Positions 9,966 to 18,631 of a stretch of DNA of 64,000 nucleotides are shown piece after piece. The translations under genes and the position numbers were made by a program. The notes beneath the pieces are model-generated. The model was not told where the DNA came from, searched no databases, and worked only from the letters and a program-made list of their open reading frames with translations. Position 1 is the stretch's first letter, and each line of letters begins with the position of its first letter. The DNA lies in the NCBI RefSeq assembly GCF_011421635.1, contig NZ_WTLI01000005.1, forward strand, positions 1 through 64,000. Reading direction: 5' to 3'. This DNA is from Paenibacillus turpanensis. Lineage in GTDB: Bacteria > Bacillota > Bacilli > Paenibacillales > YIM-B00363.

Positions 9966-10824
9966 ATTTATACTAGATGAAGCAAGGGAGGACATTCTCC
10001 GAAATAAAGGGCCGGCGTTGGCGACGATCGGTTTAATTTATTTGTTCCTTACCCTCTGCGGAAGCTTGTTCCTGCTGCAATCCGGGGTGCAGCATTTGTC
10101 CGATTATTTGGTTTCGCAATCCAAGATTAAGCTGTTTGTCGATGAACAAATGGCGGAGACAGCAGCCTTGGCACACGTTCTGCAGGAGAAAAGCTTTGTG
10201 AAGCGGCTGGATATCGAAACGAAGGAAGAAACCGTAGCCAAAATGAAGGAGCTGTTTCAGGAGCGCGACCATTTGCTGGACGTTTTTCTGGAGAGCGGGT
10301 ACCCGGATATGATTACGATCGAGGTCCATGACCCGGCGCAGATTCCCTACATTGCGCAGCAGCTGCAAACGATGCCGGGCATTTCCGAGGTGATTTATTC
10401 GCAAGGCTATGTTACGCAGGTGATTGCCTGGTCGGAAAAAGCGGGTACTTATGGTGCCGCGGCGACCGGATTACTGTTTTTCGTCAGTCTGTTCTCTGTG
10501 ATTATGACCGTCAATCTTATGCTGTATCAAAATCAAAAGGCGATTCGCATCAAGCTGCTGCTTGGAGCCAGACCGCTCTATGTTCGCGGTCAGTACATGA
10601 TTCAAGCCGGTTTGCTGGGGATGCTGGGAAGTATTCCTGCCGCGCTTACGATCTATATGGGATATTCACTCGTGATCAATGAAATGAATCCCAACTGGCT
10701 GACGTTCATCCGGCTGCCGGATTCGCTCGTGATCGCAACGATGGTTATTACCATTGCCGGCGGCACATTGCTGGGCGCAATGGGGAGCTACACGTCAACT
10801 CGAAGGATGATCAAGCATGCGTAA
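9940..10824 (+). CDS. ftsX: FtsX-like permease
   Basis: A 294-residue protein with FtsX topology: a cytoplasmic N terminus, TM1 (about residues 25-47), a large extracellular domain (about 50-165) and three C-terminal helices, with the LLGARPLYVRGQYMIQAG stretch between TM2 and TM3. The start is GTG 9940, overlapping ftsE by 26 bases; TTG 9952 is an alternative. The extracellular loop is where FtsX proteins hold their coiled-coil partner, and the next gene encodes a secreted coiled-coil protein. That fits a three-part mechanotransmission unit, which is inference from gene order. Confidence 0.82.
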   Translation: MSRRLSELKFILDEAREDILRNKGPALATIGLIYLFLTLCGSLFLLQSGVQHLSDYLVSQSKIKLFVDEQMAETAALAHVLQEKSFVKRLDIETKEETVAKMKELFQERDHLLDVFLESGYPDMITIEVHDPAQIPYIAQQLQTMPGISEVIYSQGYVTQVIAWSEKAGTYGAAATGLLFFVSLFSVIMTVNLMLYQNQKAIRIKLLLGARPLYVRGQYMIQAGLLGMLGSIPAALTIYMGYSLVINEMNPNWLTFIRLPDSLVIATMVITIAGGTLLGAMGSYTSTRRMIKHA

Positions 10825-11803
10825 ACATAGGAATAGGACCGTATTCGTTGGGGCTTCTTTCCTGTTCCTGATCCTGTTCACGGTCACTCCGTTTCAAAGT
10901 GTATTCGCCCATTTAACGGGAACCTTCGGGAGCTTTATGCAATCCTTTGATTCCGAGGAGTCGGTGCTCGCTCTGCAAGAAGAGTTAAAACGGACTGCGG
11001 CCGAGCTGGAGACGATGAGCGAAGAGGCGGAAGAGAAGCGGCAGAAGTACCGCGAGCAATCGGAGGAATTCGAGCCGATTTTGAAGTTTTATCGGACAGC
11101 CGCAGCGGATGCATATCTTGAGCTTATGATGCAGGGCGAGGAAATGATCGATGTGCTGGCCTTTCAGCAGTGGTATCGGCAGAAGCTGGACCAAGATTTG
11201 GCAAAGCTGGAGCAGCTGCATAAAGAATATGTCCCGCTGCGAAACGCGGTCCGCACGAAGCAGGATTATGAAGCGCTGCTTGGACTTATCCAGTCGAGTA
11301 TGCAAAAGCGTCAGCGACTTCAGCAGGAGCTGAAGGGGGCATCGGAGGAAGAAATCGAAAAAGCGATTTCCCGGCTGTGGACCGAAAACATCGGCTACCT
11401 GTTGGAGCTAAAGGCGGACAAGGATCTGATTGAAGCCGATCCAACTGCATTTATCCGCCAGCGTTCGTCTGCTTCGCCGTATCGGTTGGAGCAGGACTTA
11501 ATCAACGAAAAAAGTAAGATGCGCTACTATTTCCGCTACGATCACATTTACGCGTATTTTGCACGAAATGATGCCGAGGTTATATTGGTCGGTATGATTC
11601 AGCGTAAAGACGGTGATTTGGTTGCCCTGGAATTTGAGGCTGGCTTTGTGAACGGCTTTCAAATTCCGGAAGAGCTGTTGGGGATACTCAAAGGCTTTGA
11701 AATTCCTTATCGCAGCATATCGAATCAAGCTTCTTCCGACTTTTTTGTCGAGTCCACGACAGGGGCTGTCATTATTCAACCGCTTGAAAACATGAAGGAA
11801 TAA
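10817..11803 (+). CDS. Secreted coiled-coil protein, candidate FtsEX partner
   Basis: 328 residues. The N terminus is a signal peptide or anchor (FVGASFLFLILFTVTPFQSVFA). A long charged helical region follows, about residues 50-115 (LQEELKRTAAELETMSEEA) and again 150-215 (KLEQLHKEYVPL, QKRQRLQQELKGAS), strongly coiled-coil in pattern. The C-terminal 100 residues are a mixed alpha/beta domain. It overlaps the ftsX-like gene by 8 bases. Secreted coiled-coil proteins such as PcsB and CwlO are the known FtsEX partners in Firmicutes, but those carry a CHAP or NlpC/P60 hydrolase domain and none is visible here. It could be a hydrolase-less adaptor. No family was recognised. Confidence 0.75.
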   Translation: MRKHRNRTVFVGASFLFLILFTVTPFQSVFAHLTGTFGSFMQSFDSEESVLALQEELKRTAAELETMSEEAEEKRQKYREQSEEFEPILKFYRTAAADAYLELMMQGEEMIDVLAFQQWYRQKLDQDLAKLEQLHKEYVPLRNAVRTKQDYEALLGLIQSSMQKRQRLQQELKGASEEEIEKAISRLWTENIGYLLELKADKDLIEADPTAFIRQRSSASPYRLEQDLINEKSKMRYYFRYDHIYAYFARNDAEVILVGMIQRKDGDLVALEFEAGFVNGFQIPEELLGILKGFEIPYRSISNQASSDFFVESTTGAVIIQPLENMKE

Positions 11804-11819
11804 AGGAGACTGCGGCCTA

Positions 11820-12749
11820 ATGAAATCGAAAATCCAAACGGTACTGCTCTTCATGATCTTGGCAGCAGTGCTGATGCCGAGCAGCGTATTTGCCCATGTG
11901 ACAAACGATAAAAATTTGTTTGAGGATTTGCAGGATTCCCCCGCCTTAGAGGCTGTAGTGAAGCTTCGCGCTTTGAACGTAATTACGTACGATGAAGGAA
12001 CGAGCTTGTTTAAGCCTGCGGATAAATTAACACGCGCCGATCTGGCTTTTTGGGGCGGCAGCATGCTGGAGCCGGGGAGTCAGAAGGATCGGAAAGCTCT
12101 GGGACAAGCCGTTGTCGATAAGGGCTTACTTCCGAGTCTGGAGGGGAACGCCACGCTGAAGGATGTCATTTCCGTCTACTGGAACGGAAAGCTTCAGATT
12201 ACGGATAACGTAGATCAGGAAATGACGCGGGAGCAATTTGTCCAGTGGATGCTGACGAAGCTTGACGCTTCGGCGGGCGGTACGACATTGTTTGCGACAG
12301 CTGGTATGAGTCAGGGGCCGACCGGTACGATCGAAAAGGTAGAGTCGGAAATGATCGGCGAAAAGGAATCCGCCTATGCTAAGTATACGGTTGTCATTGG
12401 CGGGAAATCGTATTCGCTTACCGATCATCCAAAGGTGCTGAACGGACCGACCGATCTTAGCATGTGGACCGGAAAACAATTGGAGGAGAGCTGGATCTCC
12501 GAAAATCACGGCAATGGAAATGCGCTGGCCTTTCTTAAGCTTAAGGGCGGACAATTTGTCGAGGCTGAATTGGCATCGGCCTCGGGCCACCATCACCATC
12601 AGCATCACATGCCGGCACCGGACAATCAATCGAGTAACAGTGTGTTGTATGCAATAGGCGGCGCTCTGATCGTATTGGCCGCAGCAGTCATTTGGCTGTT
12701 CTTCGGACGGAGAACGAATCGGGCTGCGCCAAAGGGAATCAAGCAATGA
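11820..12749 (+). CDS. SLH-like, His-rich membrane-anchored protein
   Basis: 309 residues. A signal peptide (LLFMILAAVLMPSSVFA) is followed by a region that reads like one S-layer-homology motif (ALEAVVKLRALNVI, FKPADKLTRADLAFW) and a weaker second one (REQFVQWMLTKL). A beta-rich middle comes next, then a His cluster (GHHHHQHHM, about residues 255-263) just before a C-terminal TM helix and a basic tail. The His cluster suggests metal binding on the outside of the membrane. The gene lies 16 bases after the coiled-coil gene and overlaps the next gene by ATGA, so it belongs to the operon. Its role is unknown. Confidence 0.75.
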   Translation: MKSKIQTVLLFMILAAVLMPSSVFAHVTNDKNLFEDLQDSPALEAVVKLRALNVITYDEGTSLFKPADKLTRADLAFWGGSMLEPGSQKDRKALGQAVVDKGLLPSLEGNATLKDVISVYWNGKLQITDNVDQEMTREQFVQWMLTKLDASAGGTTLFATAGMSQGPTGTIEKVESEMIGEKESAYAKYTVVIGGKSYSLTDHPKVLNGPTDLSMWTGKQLEESWISENHGNGNALAFLKLKGGQFVEAELASASGHHHHQHHMPAPDNQSSNSVLYAIGGALIVLAAAVIWLFFGRRTNRAAPKGIKQ

Positions 12750-14302
12750 CCTTCGCCAAGCCCTTCTTGACGGCTAAGCGCTCGCTGCTCATCCGGTTTT
12801 TACTTGTCATTTTGTTCAGCCTAGGATGGGCGCCGAACTCCCTTCTCGCACAAAATGCGACCGAAGACGAAGCGCTGATTCAGCGCATTGACGCATATCT
12901 TAGGGAGGAGCTTGCGGCCTCCGGCTTACCGGGTCTCTCTCTTGGCCTAGTGAAGGGAGAGAAGACCCTATTCTTGAAGGGCTATGGAGTGGCTGATCCC
13001 GGCGGCCGGCCGATGACGGCGCAAACGCCGATGATACTTGGATCGACGAGTAAATCGTTCACAGCAGTCGCAGTGATGCAGCTGGTGGAAAAGGGGCAGC
13101 TTGAACTTGAGACCCCGATTACAAAATACGTTCCCGAACTGGTGTTCGACCATCCCGAATGGGGAAAGAACATCACCGTGCGCCATCTGCTTCATCAGAC
13201 GAGCGGGCTGACAGAAGCACAGGGGCGTTCGGATCTAGCCCTTACAGAAGACCTAACGATGAGGGAACGCGTGGATAAATACGGCGGGCTGATTCTTCAT
13301 TCCGCTCCGGGCGAGGCGTTCGAGTATTCGAACATTAACTATACCTTGCTGGGTCTGCTTGTCGAATCGGTGACTGGGAAATCGCTGAACCAGTACATAT
13401 ACGAACATATTTTCGCCCCGCTTAACATGTCCAGCAGTTTTACATCGTATGAAGAGGCGAAGGAGCGGGGGATCGCAACGGGGTACCGCACGTGGTTCGG
13501 CAGGCCGATCCCCACCGAGCAGCCGTATTTGTCCAACGATGTAGCAACCGGATACGTTATCTCAACGGCGGAGGATATGACGAAGTATGTTTCGGCCCAT
13601 ATCCAGGCGGGGGGAACAGCAGCTCTATTATCGGAAAAAGGCTTCGCCGCGCTGTTTGAGCCGGGACTACGGCAATCGCCGGAGGTAGGGTATGGCATGG
13701 GCTGGTATATCAATATGTCCAGCGGATCGAAGTGGCATCACGGGGATCTGGCTCATTTTCACAGCGCAATGATTATTGTTAATGAGGAGCAGCCTTGGGG
13801 CGTTGTGCTGATGGCGAATGCGAACAGCTCTCTGAGCCTGACGCCGATGCTGTATAAGCTGAGCAGCAATATCGCCGACATGATCAAAGGCCGTCCCATT
13901 GAAAGGGCTGCCGAGGATCTGAAGGGCACGCAGCAGGTGATGAACGTTGTGCTTGCCTTTTTCCTGCTTGCTTCCCTTTCCCAGTTTTGGTTCGATTCGG
14001 TGTCACGCCGTAAACAAAAGCGCCGGTTTTACCGCATCCTCGGGCCCATCATTCCGAAGGTGCTGCTTCTTCTTGCCATTTTTATGCTGCTGCCCGAAAT
14101 GGCCGGGGCACCGTTTGCCGTCATTATGCTGTACCAGCCTGATATTGGCTATGTCATGTCAGCGATTGCACTCATTACGGTGCTGGCTGCAGTGCTGCAT
14201 CTAGCTGCGAGTTATCGTAAAACGACTGATTTTTTACAGAGGGACGGGAAAACGAAAGCAGCGGCTTTCAACATCGACCGTCTGCGTATAGAAAGGAAAT
14301 GA
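12746..14302 (+). CDS. Membrane-anchored serine beta-lactamase/S12-type hydrolase
   Basis: About 518 residues from ATG 12746, chosen because AAAGGGA lies 9 bases upstream and the ATG overlaps the previous stop. A signal peptide is followed by a class C beta-lactamase/D-Ala-D-Ala peptidase fold: nucleophile SxxK in GSTSKSF, the Tyr motif YSN, and HHGD in place of KTG. Four hydrophobic helices form the C-terminal 130 residues, so the catalytic domain sits outside, tethered to the membrane. Such hydrolases occur in peptide antibiotic clusters as prodrug-cleaving or self-protecting peptidases/esterases, and that is the likely role here. Direct beta-lactam resistance is less likely. Confidence 0.88.
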   Translation: MTFAKPFLTAKRSLLIRFLLVILFSLGWAPNSLLAQNATEDEALIQRIDAYLREELAASGLPGLSLGLVKGEKTLFLKGYGVADPGGRPMTAQTPMILGSTSKSFTAVAVMQLVEKGQLELETPITKYVPELVFDHPEWGKNITVRHLLHQTSGLTEAQGRSDLALTEDLTMRERVDKYGGLILHSAPGEAFEYSNINYTLLGLLVESVTGKSLNQYIYEHIFAPLNMSSSFTSYEEAKERGIATGYRTWFGRPIPTEQPYLSNDVATGYVISTAEDMTKYVSAHIQAGGTAALLSEKGFAALFEPGLRQSPEVGYGMGWYINMSSGSKWHHGDLAHFHSAMIIVNEEQPWGVVLMANANSSLSLTPMLYKLSSNIADMIKGRPIERAAEDLKGTQQVMNVVLAFFLLASLSQFWFDSVSRRKQKRRFYRILGPIIPKVLLLLAIFMLLPEMAGAPFAVIMLYQPDIGYVMSAIALITVLAAVLHLAASYRKTTDFLQRDGKTKAAAFNIDRLRIERK

Positions 14303-14312
14303 GCGAAGTTCA

Positions 14313-15038
14313 ATGAAAATGAAGCTGTATTGTTTACCCTATGCCGGCGGGACGGCCATGCTGTATTCGAGGCTGAAGCCTTATCTCCATGAAAGCATCG
14401 AGCTTTGTCCGATCGAATTGTCGGGCAGAGGCAGAAGATTTGGCGAGCCTTTGTATGCAAGCGTTGAGGCAGCAGTTATTGATCTCTCTCGGAGTATCAA
14501 CTTTGACGAAAGTCCCTACGCGTTATTCGGTTACAGCATGGGAAGCCTGCTTGCGTATGAGCTAACACACACAATCGTGCAAAAAGGATATCGAATACCC
14601 GAGCATGTTTTCCTGGCGGCCAAGTCCGCGCCCTGTGTCGCGGCTTATAGCGAACCGGTCCATACGCTGCCGGATGAACAGTTCCTATCCTATATTCGAG
14701 AGAATAAAGGTACGCCTGACGATTTTTTTGCGCATCCCGAGCTGGTAGAGCTGTTTTTGCCGGTGCTTCGGGGGGATTACCGCATATTGCACCATTATCG
14801 CTGGAAAGAGAGCCGTGAGAAGCTCCCTTGTGACGCAACGGTGTTGTTTGGGTTAAAAGATGAGCTCCCTGAAGGGGCAGTGCAGGGCTGGCAGCAGCTT
14901 TTTGCTTCCGCTGTTGAATATCGGGAGTTTCCCGGGGGGCATTTTTTCATTCATGAACAAATGCAGCAAGTAGCGGGTGCGATTAATGAAGCGGTCACAA
15001 AGCGGATCGAAGCGCAAATCATCCCTTTACTGGGGTGA
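14313..15038 (+). CDS. Type II thioesterase of the NRPS operon
   Basis: A 241-residue alpha/beta hydrolase. The N-terminal LYCLPYAGGTA, the nucleophile motif GYSMGS (Ser near residue 85) and the C-terminal FPGGHFFI with the catalytic His are the standard marks of external thioesterases that clear misprimed carrier proteins on NRPS lines. The gene lies 10 bases downstream of the hydrolase gene, behind GAAAGGAA. Its stop overlaps a GTG in frame with the PPTase gene. Confidence 0.93.
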   Translation: MKMKLYCLPYAGGTAMLYSRLKPYLHESIELCPIELSGRGRRFGEPLYASVEAAVIDLSRSINFDESPYALFGYSMGSLLAYELTHTIVQKGYRIPEHVFLAAKSAPCVAAYSEPVHTLPDEQFLSYIRENKGTPDDFFAHPELVELFLPVLRGDYRILHHYRWKESREKLPCDATVLFGLKDELPEGAVQGWQQLFASAVEYREFPGGHFFIHEQMQQVAGAINEAVTKRIEAQIIPLLG

Positions 15039-15088
15039 CGGTAAGGAGGAATGCTTGGCTTGGAACGCAGCAGTTAGGGGGCTTGGCA

Positions 15089-15883
15089 ATGAAGGCGCTG
15101 TCGCAACAGGAATCTGTTTTATCCTTGATACAACTTCGAAACACGCCGGGGGAAGCCTCGATTTTGGATCAAGCGTTTGCCTATTTGCCGCCGTCAAAGC
15201 AGCAAAAGCTGCGCAGGTACAGAGTCAAACAAAGCTATTATCAATCGTTGGTAGGGGAAGTTGCAGTTAGAGTCTATGCGATCCTGAGCTTGAAGATTGC
15301 CAATGACAAGCTGAAGTTTCGAGCAAATGAATACGGAAAACCGATGCTGGTCAATGACGAGCGGTTTCAATTTAACATTTCGCATTCCGGAGAATGGGTA
15401 GCCTGTGTAGTCGGATTGGGCTCGGGGGCCGCCGGGGTTGATATTGAAGCAGTAAAGCCGCTGGACCTCTCGATTGCTGAAAGCTTTTGTTCCCCGCAGG
15501 AAATGGCCTGTTTGCAAACGCTGACTAGTTCTAAGGAGCAGCTTTCGTATCTGTATGACTTATGGACGCTCAAAGAAAGTTTTATCAAAGCGGACGGGAG
15601 AGGGTTGTCACTGCCGATTCAGCTAATTGAGTTTCAGCTCTCTCGGGAGGAGATCTGCTGCCATTTCAATGGAGAGGTGCAAAACAACCGCAGGTTCAGG
15701 CGGTATCCTTTTAGCACGAACGGCACGGACTTTATACTGTCATTGTGCTGTACGACTTCATTTCTGCCAAGAGAAATCACAAGGTTTGCTGCGGAGGAAG
15801 TTGCGGAGCATTTTATTGAATTGGCGGAAGGATCTAAGATACCAGATAAGAGTAGTACGGCGATTCCGACCTATTTCTCATAG
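15089..15883 (+). CDS. sfp: Sfp-type 4'-phosphopantetheinyl transferase
   Basis: Transfers the phosphopantetheine arm from CoA to the carrier-protein serines of the NRPS. FNISHSGEWVACVVG, the Mg-binding AGVDIEAVKPLD and WTLKESFIKADGRGLSLP match Sfp closely. The frame is open from GTG 15035, which overlaps the thioesterase stop. ATG 15089 is preferred because TTAGGGGG lies about 8 bases upstream and the length before the SLVGEVAVR block then matches Sfp. It is the last gene of the operon. Confidence 0.92.
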   Translation: MKALSQQESVLSLIQLRNTPGEASILDQAFAYLPPSKQQKLRRYRVKQSYYQSLVGEVAVRVYAILSLKIANDKLKFRANEYGKPMLVNDERFQFNISHSGEWVACVVGLGSGAAGVDIEAVKPLDLSIAESFCSPQEMACLQTLTSSKEQLSYLYDLWTLKESFIKADGRGLSLPIQLIEFQLSREEICCHFNGEVQNNRRFRRYPFSTNGTDFILSLCCTTSFLPREITRFAAEEVAEHFIELAEGSKIPDKSSTAIPTYFS

Positions 15884-15889
15884 GATCAG

Positions 15890-15919
15890 GCGGCTCACAT
15901 GATGTGGGTCGCTTTTTTT
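15890..15919 (+). terminator. Intrinsic terminator of the NRPS operon
   Basis: GCGGCTCACAT pairs with ATGTGGGTCGC (two G-U pairs) and is followed directly by seven T residues. It separates the NRPS operon from the eCIS locus. Confidence 0.85.
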
Positions 15920-15954
15920 ATAAATAGGGAGGTAAATTCCTTAATTAGAAGAAT

Positions 15955-18615
15955 ATGAGTAATAATCACTTCCTTTCATTGGGGGATGCCATGGAATATG
16001 TAAATAAAAAACACTCTCGGGGTAAAGAAAGCTCAAAGATCCAAACCCCAATAACGGAAACGAAGGGAACTACAGCTTCCTTATACGTCGACCCTTTCGA
16101 TTCTGGACATGCTTTCGACCTGCAGCGAACGCTTGGAAATCGAGCAATTAGCCAGATGATGCGTCAAAACGCTGCACCGGGCGGGCTCCCCAGCATTCAA
16201 CGCACGCTAACCCGTTGGGATGATCTCCAAACCAATGGGGCTGGAATTATATGGGCCCCTCATCGCGCACAGCCCGATGATCATGATCAATTACAGCCGC
16301 AAGAAACGATTCTCGGGCTTGGAGCTTCCATCGAGGGTCTATCCCATACCGCACCGGATCACTGGAGAACATCAATTCAGAGTAAAGGAGCGCATGCTTC
16401 AGCCCCAGCAAGTCTCGGTGTTGAGGGGCGGATTGGACCGGATCGTCCGGAAGGAACGGAGCCCTCAGCAAAAGCATCATTAAAATATAAGCGTAAGCTG
16501 AAGCAGGCAGCCGGCGGTAAACCCTATCAGTTGAATACTTTGCTGCCAGTAAGCTTAGGGGGAGACGGCAAGCAAGCGGAACACCTGGTGGCTCTTCCAG
16601 GGAAGGAAGCGGCACAAGTATTGGATATCCATGAGAAGCTAATGCGTTTAGTTAATATAGGAAAGGCATGGATTCAATTCGATAGTACCGTTGAATATGA
16701 GCAGGACTCCTCCAGTTCTAATCTTACGTATGCAAAACAGATTACGATTAATTACTGGGAATATAGGCCAAACGGCAAAAAAATGAATCGTAGGGGGATC
16801 ACCTTACAACCGATTCCACCGTCCGATTACAAGGCGAGTAAGAAAAAACGAAAAGTAATAACAAGTCGAGTCAACAACAAATATGGTGAACTTGACGACA
16901 GGGACGACTCAGCTGCAACCCGGTTCCAAACAAGGGTCGTCTTTAGTTCAACGAATGCAGTTGGGGACGGGGTGTTTATGGAAGCGAACCCGTTAGGTCC
17001 TGATCACAAAATGGGCGAGGAGCCAAAAAGTAAAAACAACGGCGGCAATTACGTTTGGCATCGGCGTACAGCAGAGTTACAAAAAGCTGCCCAAAACAAG
17101 GAAAAATACATTGCCGGACACCTGTTAAACCATCATGTAGGCGGACCGGGCAACGACTCCCGCAACCTAACGCCAATCCCAAACGAAGTGAACGCCAACA
17201 TGCAAACGGAAGTAGAACGGCCTATTAAAGGGTTAGTTAATGACGCAAAGGGGTGGATCTATTATCGGGTTAACGTGACTCACAGCAAGGACGTATCCGG
17301 TCTGGAATATCCAAGTCAATTGGATTTTCTGTGGTACCAGATTGATAAGAAAGGGATCGAAGTGGCGAACACGCGTGAGACCCGTAAGTATAATATCTCC
17401 GCACCTTCCTCCTATGCTGCTGGCACAGACCACAGCGCATGGGATACTGCAGGTGAAATAAGAGGTCTTTCGAACATTCAGAATACAACCGCACGAACAA
17501 AAACGAACTTGTTCGAACTCATATTGGACGATAACGATACGCTGCGCAATCAACGCAAAATCATTATGCCGTTTATCCGTTTCTTAAATCAAATCGGCAG
17601 TAACGGCGTCATTAGTACCCATTTACATCAAACCGTTGAACAAATACTGTCCCGATATTTACCGAAGCCTAACTCTCCCGAAATGCAGGCTTGGCAGCAG
17701 ATTGAGGAGATTCGCAAAAACATCGAGGATCAAACGGATGAACTTACTTCCGATGTGGCTGTTCAACTGCTAAACGCGACTGATACTATCCAAAGCGAAA
17801 TGAAAATCAGGCGAGATTCGGCTCTCCAAGAGGTTACCCATTATCAGTATGGTACAAAAAATCCAGTCCATGCCCGGGAATTAGTTCATGCCTTTAATAC
17901 TTCTAAAGTAGAAGAAGACCGAGAATTTGATGTGTTGCTGAATTTATCTAAAACATTGATTCAGAGAGCATTAGAATTGCGTCAATATAAAGAAGGCTTA
18001 TTCAACGTGACAGAGCAGTTATCCGGAACACCAAGTGACCGGACGGTATCTGCGGCGGAAGCGGAAAAGCGTCACAAAAAGGCGCTTAAAAAACATGATG
18101 AATCCAACTTTGAGGAAGCCATGAATATGGCCATTGAACTGCTGGGACCAGAAGAGATGAATGATCCGCCGATGAGTCCCGGCCAATACCAGAACTTCAC
18201 CGAGGAGGTCACAGGATCAGCTGGCAAAAGCTTCGCTGATAATCAAAGAAAGGTTACAGAAGCAATCGTAGGGAAGCGCGATAAGCCTAAGAAGATGAGA
18301 GAGATATACAAGAAAAAGTTAATCGCGAAGAAAACAAGGGTTTATGGCCACCAGCGTCTCAAATTTTTATGGATAAAATATTCAGAGCATTGGCCTGAAA
18401 CGAAAAAGAAGAGGTATGCAAAATTTGAAACCCATTTACAAAACAAAGGGACGGACGATCTTGAAGAGCTGTATAAAGAAAATACAAGATTATTTTTAAA
18501 GTATTTACATTGGGTAGAAACCGAGCTAACCAAGACGAACATCCTGAAGAAGAAGAGATATCGTAAAAAATTCAATCTCATAAATATCCAGGATGACGAC
18601 GCGATGAAGTCTTGA
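15955..18615 (+). CDS. Candidate eCIS effector with tandem Serratia-nuclease-like domains
   Basis: 886 residues; ATG 15955, or ATG 15991 which has a better site (GGGGGA). Residues 54-66 (FDLQRTLGNRAIS) match the N-terminal motif of the DUF4157 protein at the far end of the locus. Two copies of one domain follow, about 194 residues apart. Copy 2 has GH (His389), NLTPIP, Asn413 and Glu421, the same Asn-to-Glu spacing of 8 as the DNA/RNA non-specific endonuclease family (Serratia H89, N119, E127). Copy 1 aligns without gaps but has Thr195 and Ala219 in place of the His and Asn. Each copy then runs into a similar Trp-containing beta stretch. Between them lies KKKRKV (residues 296-301), and the C-terminal 200 residues are helical and lysine-rich. 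It sits directly upstream of the eCIS ATPase. The nuclease assignment rests on motifs only. Confidence 0.72.
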   Translation: MSNNHFLSLGDAMEYVNKKHSRGKESSKIQTPITETKGTTASLYVDPFDSGHAFDLQRTLGNRAISQMMRQNAAPGGLPSIQRTLTRWDDLQTNGAGIIWAPHRAQPDDHDQLQPQETILGLGASIEGLSHTAPDHWRTSIQSKGAHASAPASLGVEGRIGPDRPEGTEPSAKASLKYKRKLKQAAGGKPYQLNTLLPVSLGGDGKQAEHLVALPGKEAAQVLDIHEKLMRLVNIGKAWIQFDSTVEYEQDSSSSNLTYAKQITINYWEYRPNGKKMNRRGITLQPIPPSDYKASKKKRKVITSRVNNKYGELDDRDDSAATRFQTRVVFSSTNAVGDGVFMEANPLGPDHKMGEEPKSKNNGGNYVWHRRTAELQKAAQNKEKYIAGHLLNHHVGGPGNDSRNLTPIPNEVNANMQTEVERPIKGLVNDAKGWIYYRVNVTHSKDVSGLEYPSQLDFLWYQIDKKGIEVANTRETRKYNISAPSSYAAGTDHSAWDTAGEIRGLSNIQNTTARTKTNLFELILDDNDTLRNQRKIIMPFIRFLNQIGSNGVISTHLHQTVEQILSRYLPKPNSPEMQAWQQIEEIRKNIEDQTDELTSDVAVQLLNATDTIQSEMKIRRDSALQEVTHYQYGTKNPVHARELVHAFNTSKVEEDREFDVLLNLSKTLIQRALELRQYKEGLFNVTEQLSGTPSDRTVSAAEAEKRHKKALKKHDESNFEEAMNMAIELLGPEEMNDPPMSPGQYQNFTEEVTGSAGKSFADNQRKVTEAIVGKRDKPKKMREIYKKKLIAKKTRVYGHQRLKFLWIKYSEHWPETKKKRYAKFETHLQNKGTDDLEELYKENTRLFLKYLHWVETELTKTNILKKKRYRKKFNLINIQDDDAMKS

Positions 18616-18631
18616 AAGGAGATCATACCGC

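Noticed and set aside
15051-15077. ATG directly after AAGGAGG as the PPTase start
   Set aside because: Out of frame with the PPTase and stops after eight codons; it may at most be a leader or chance.
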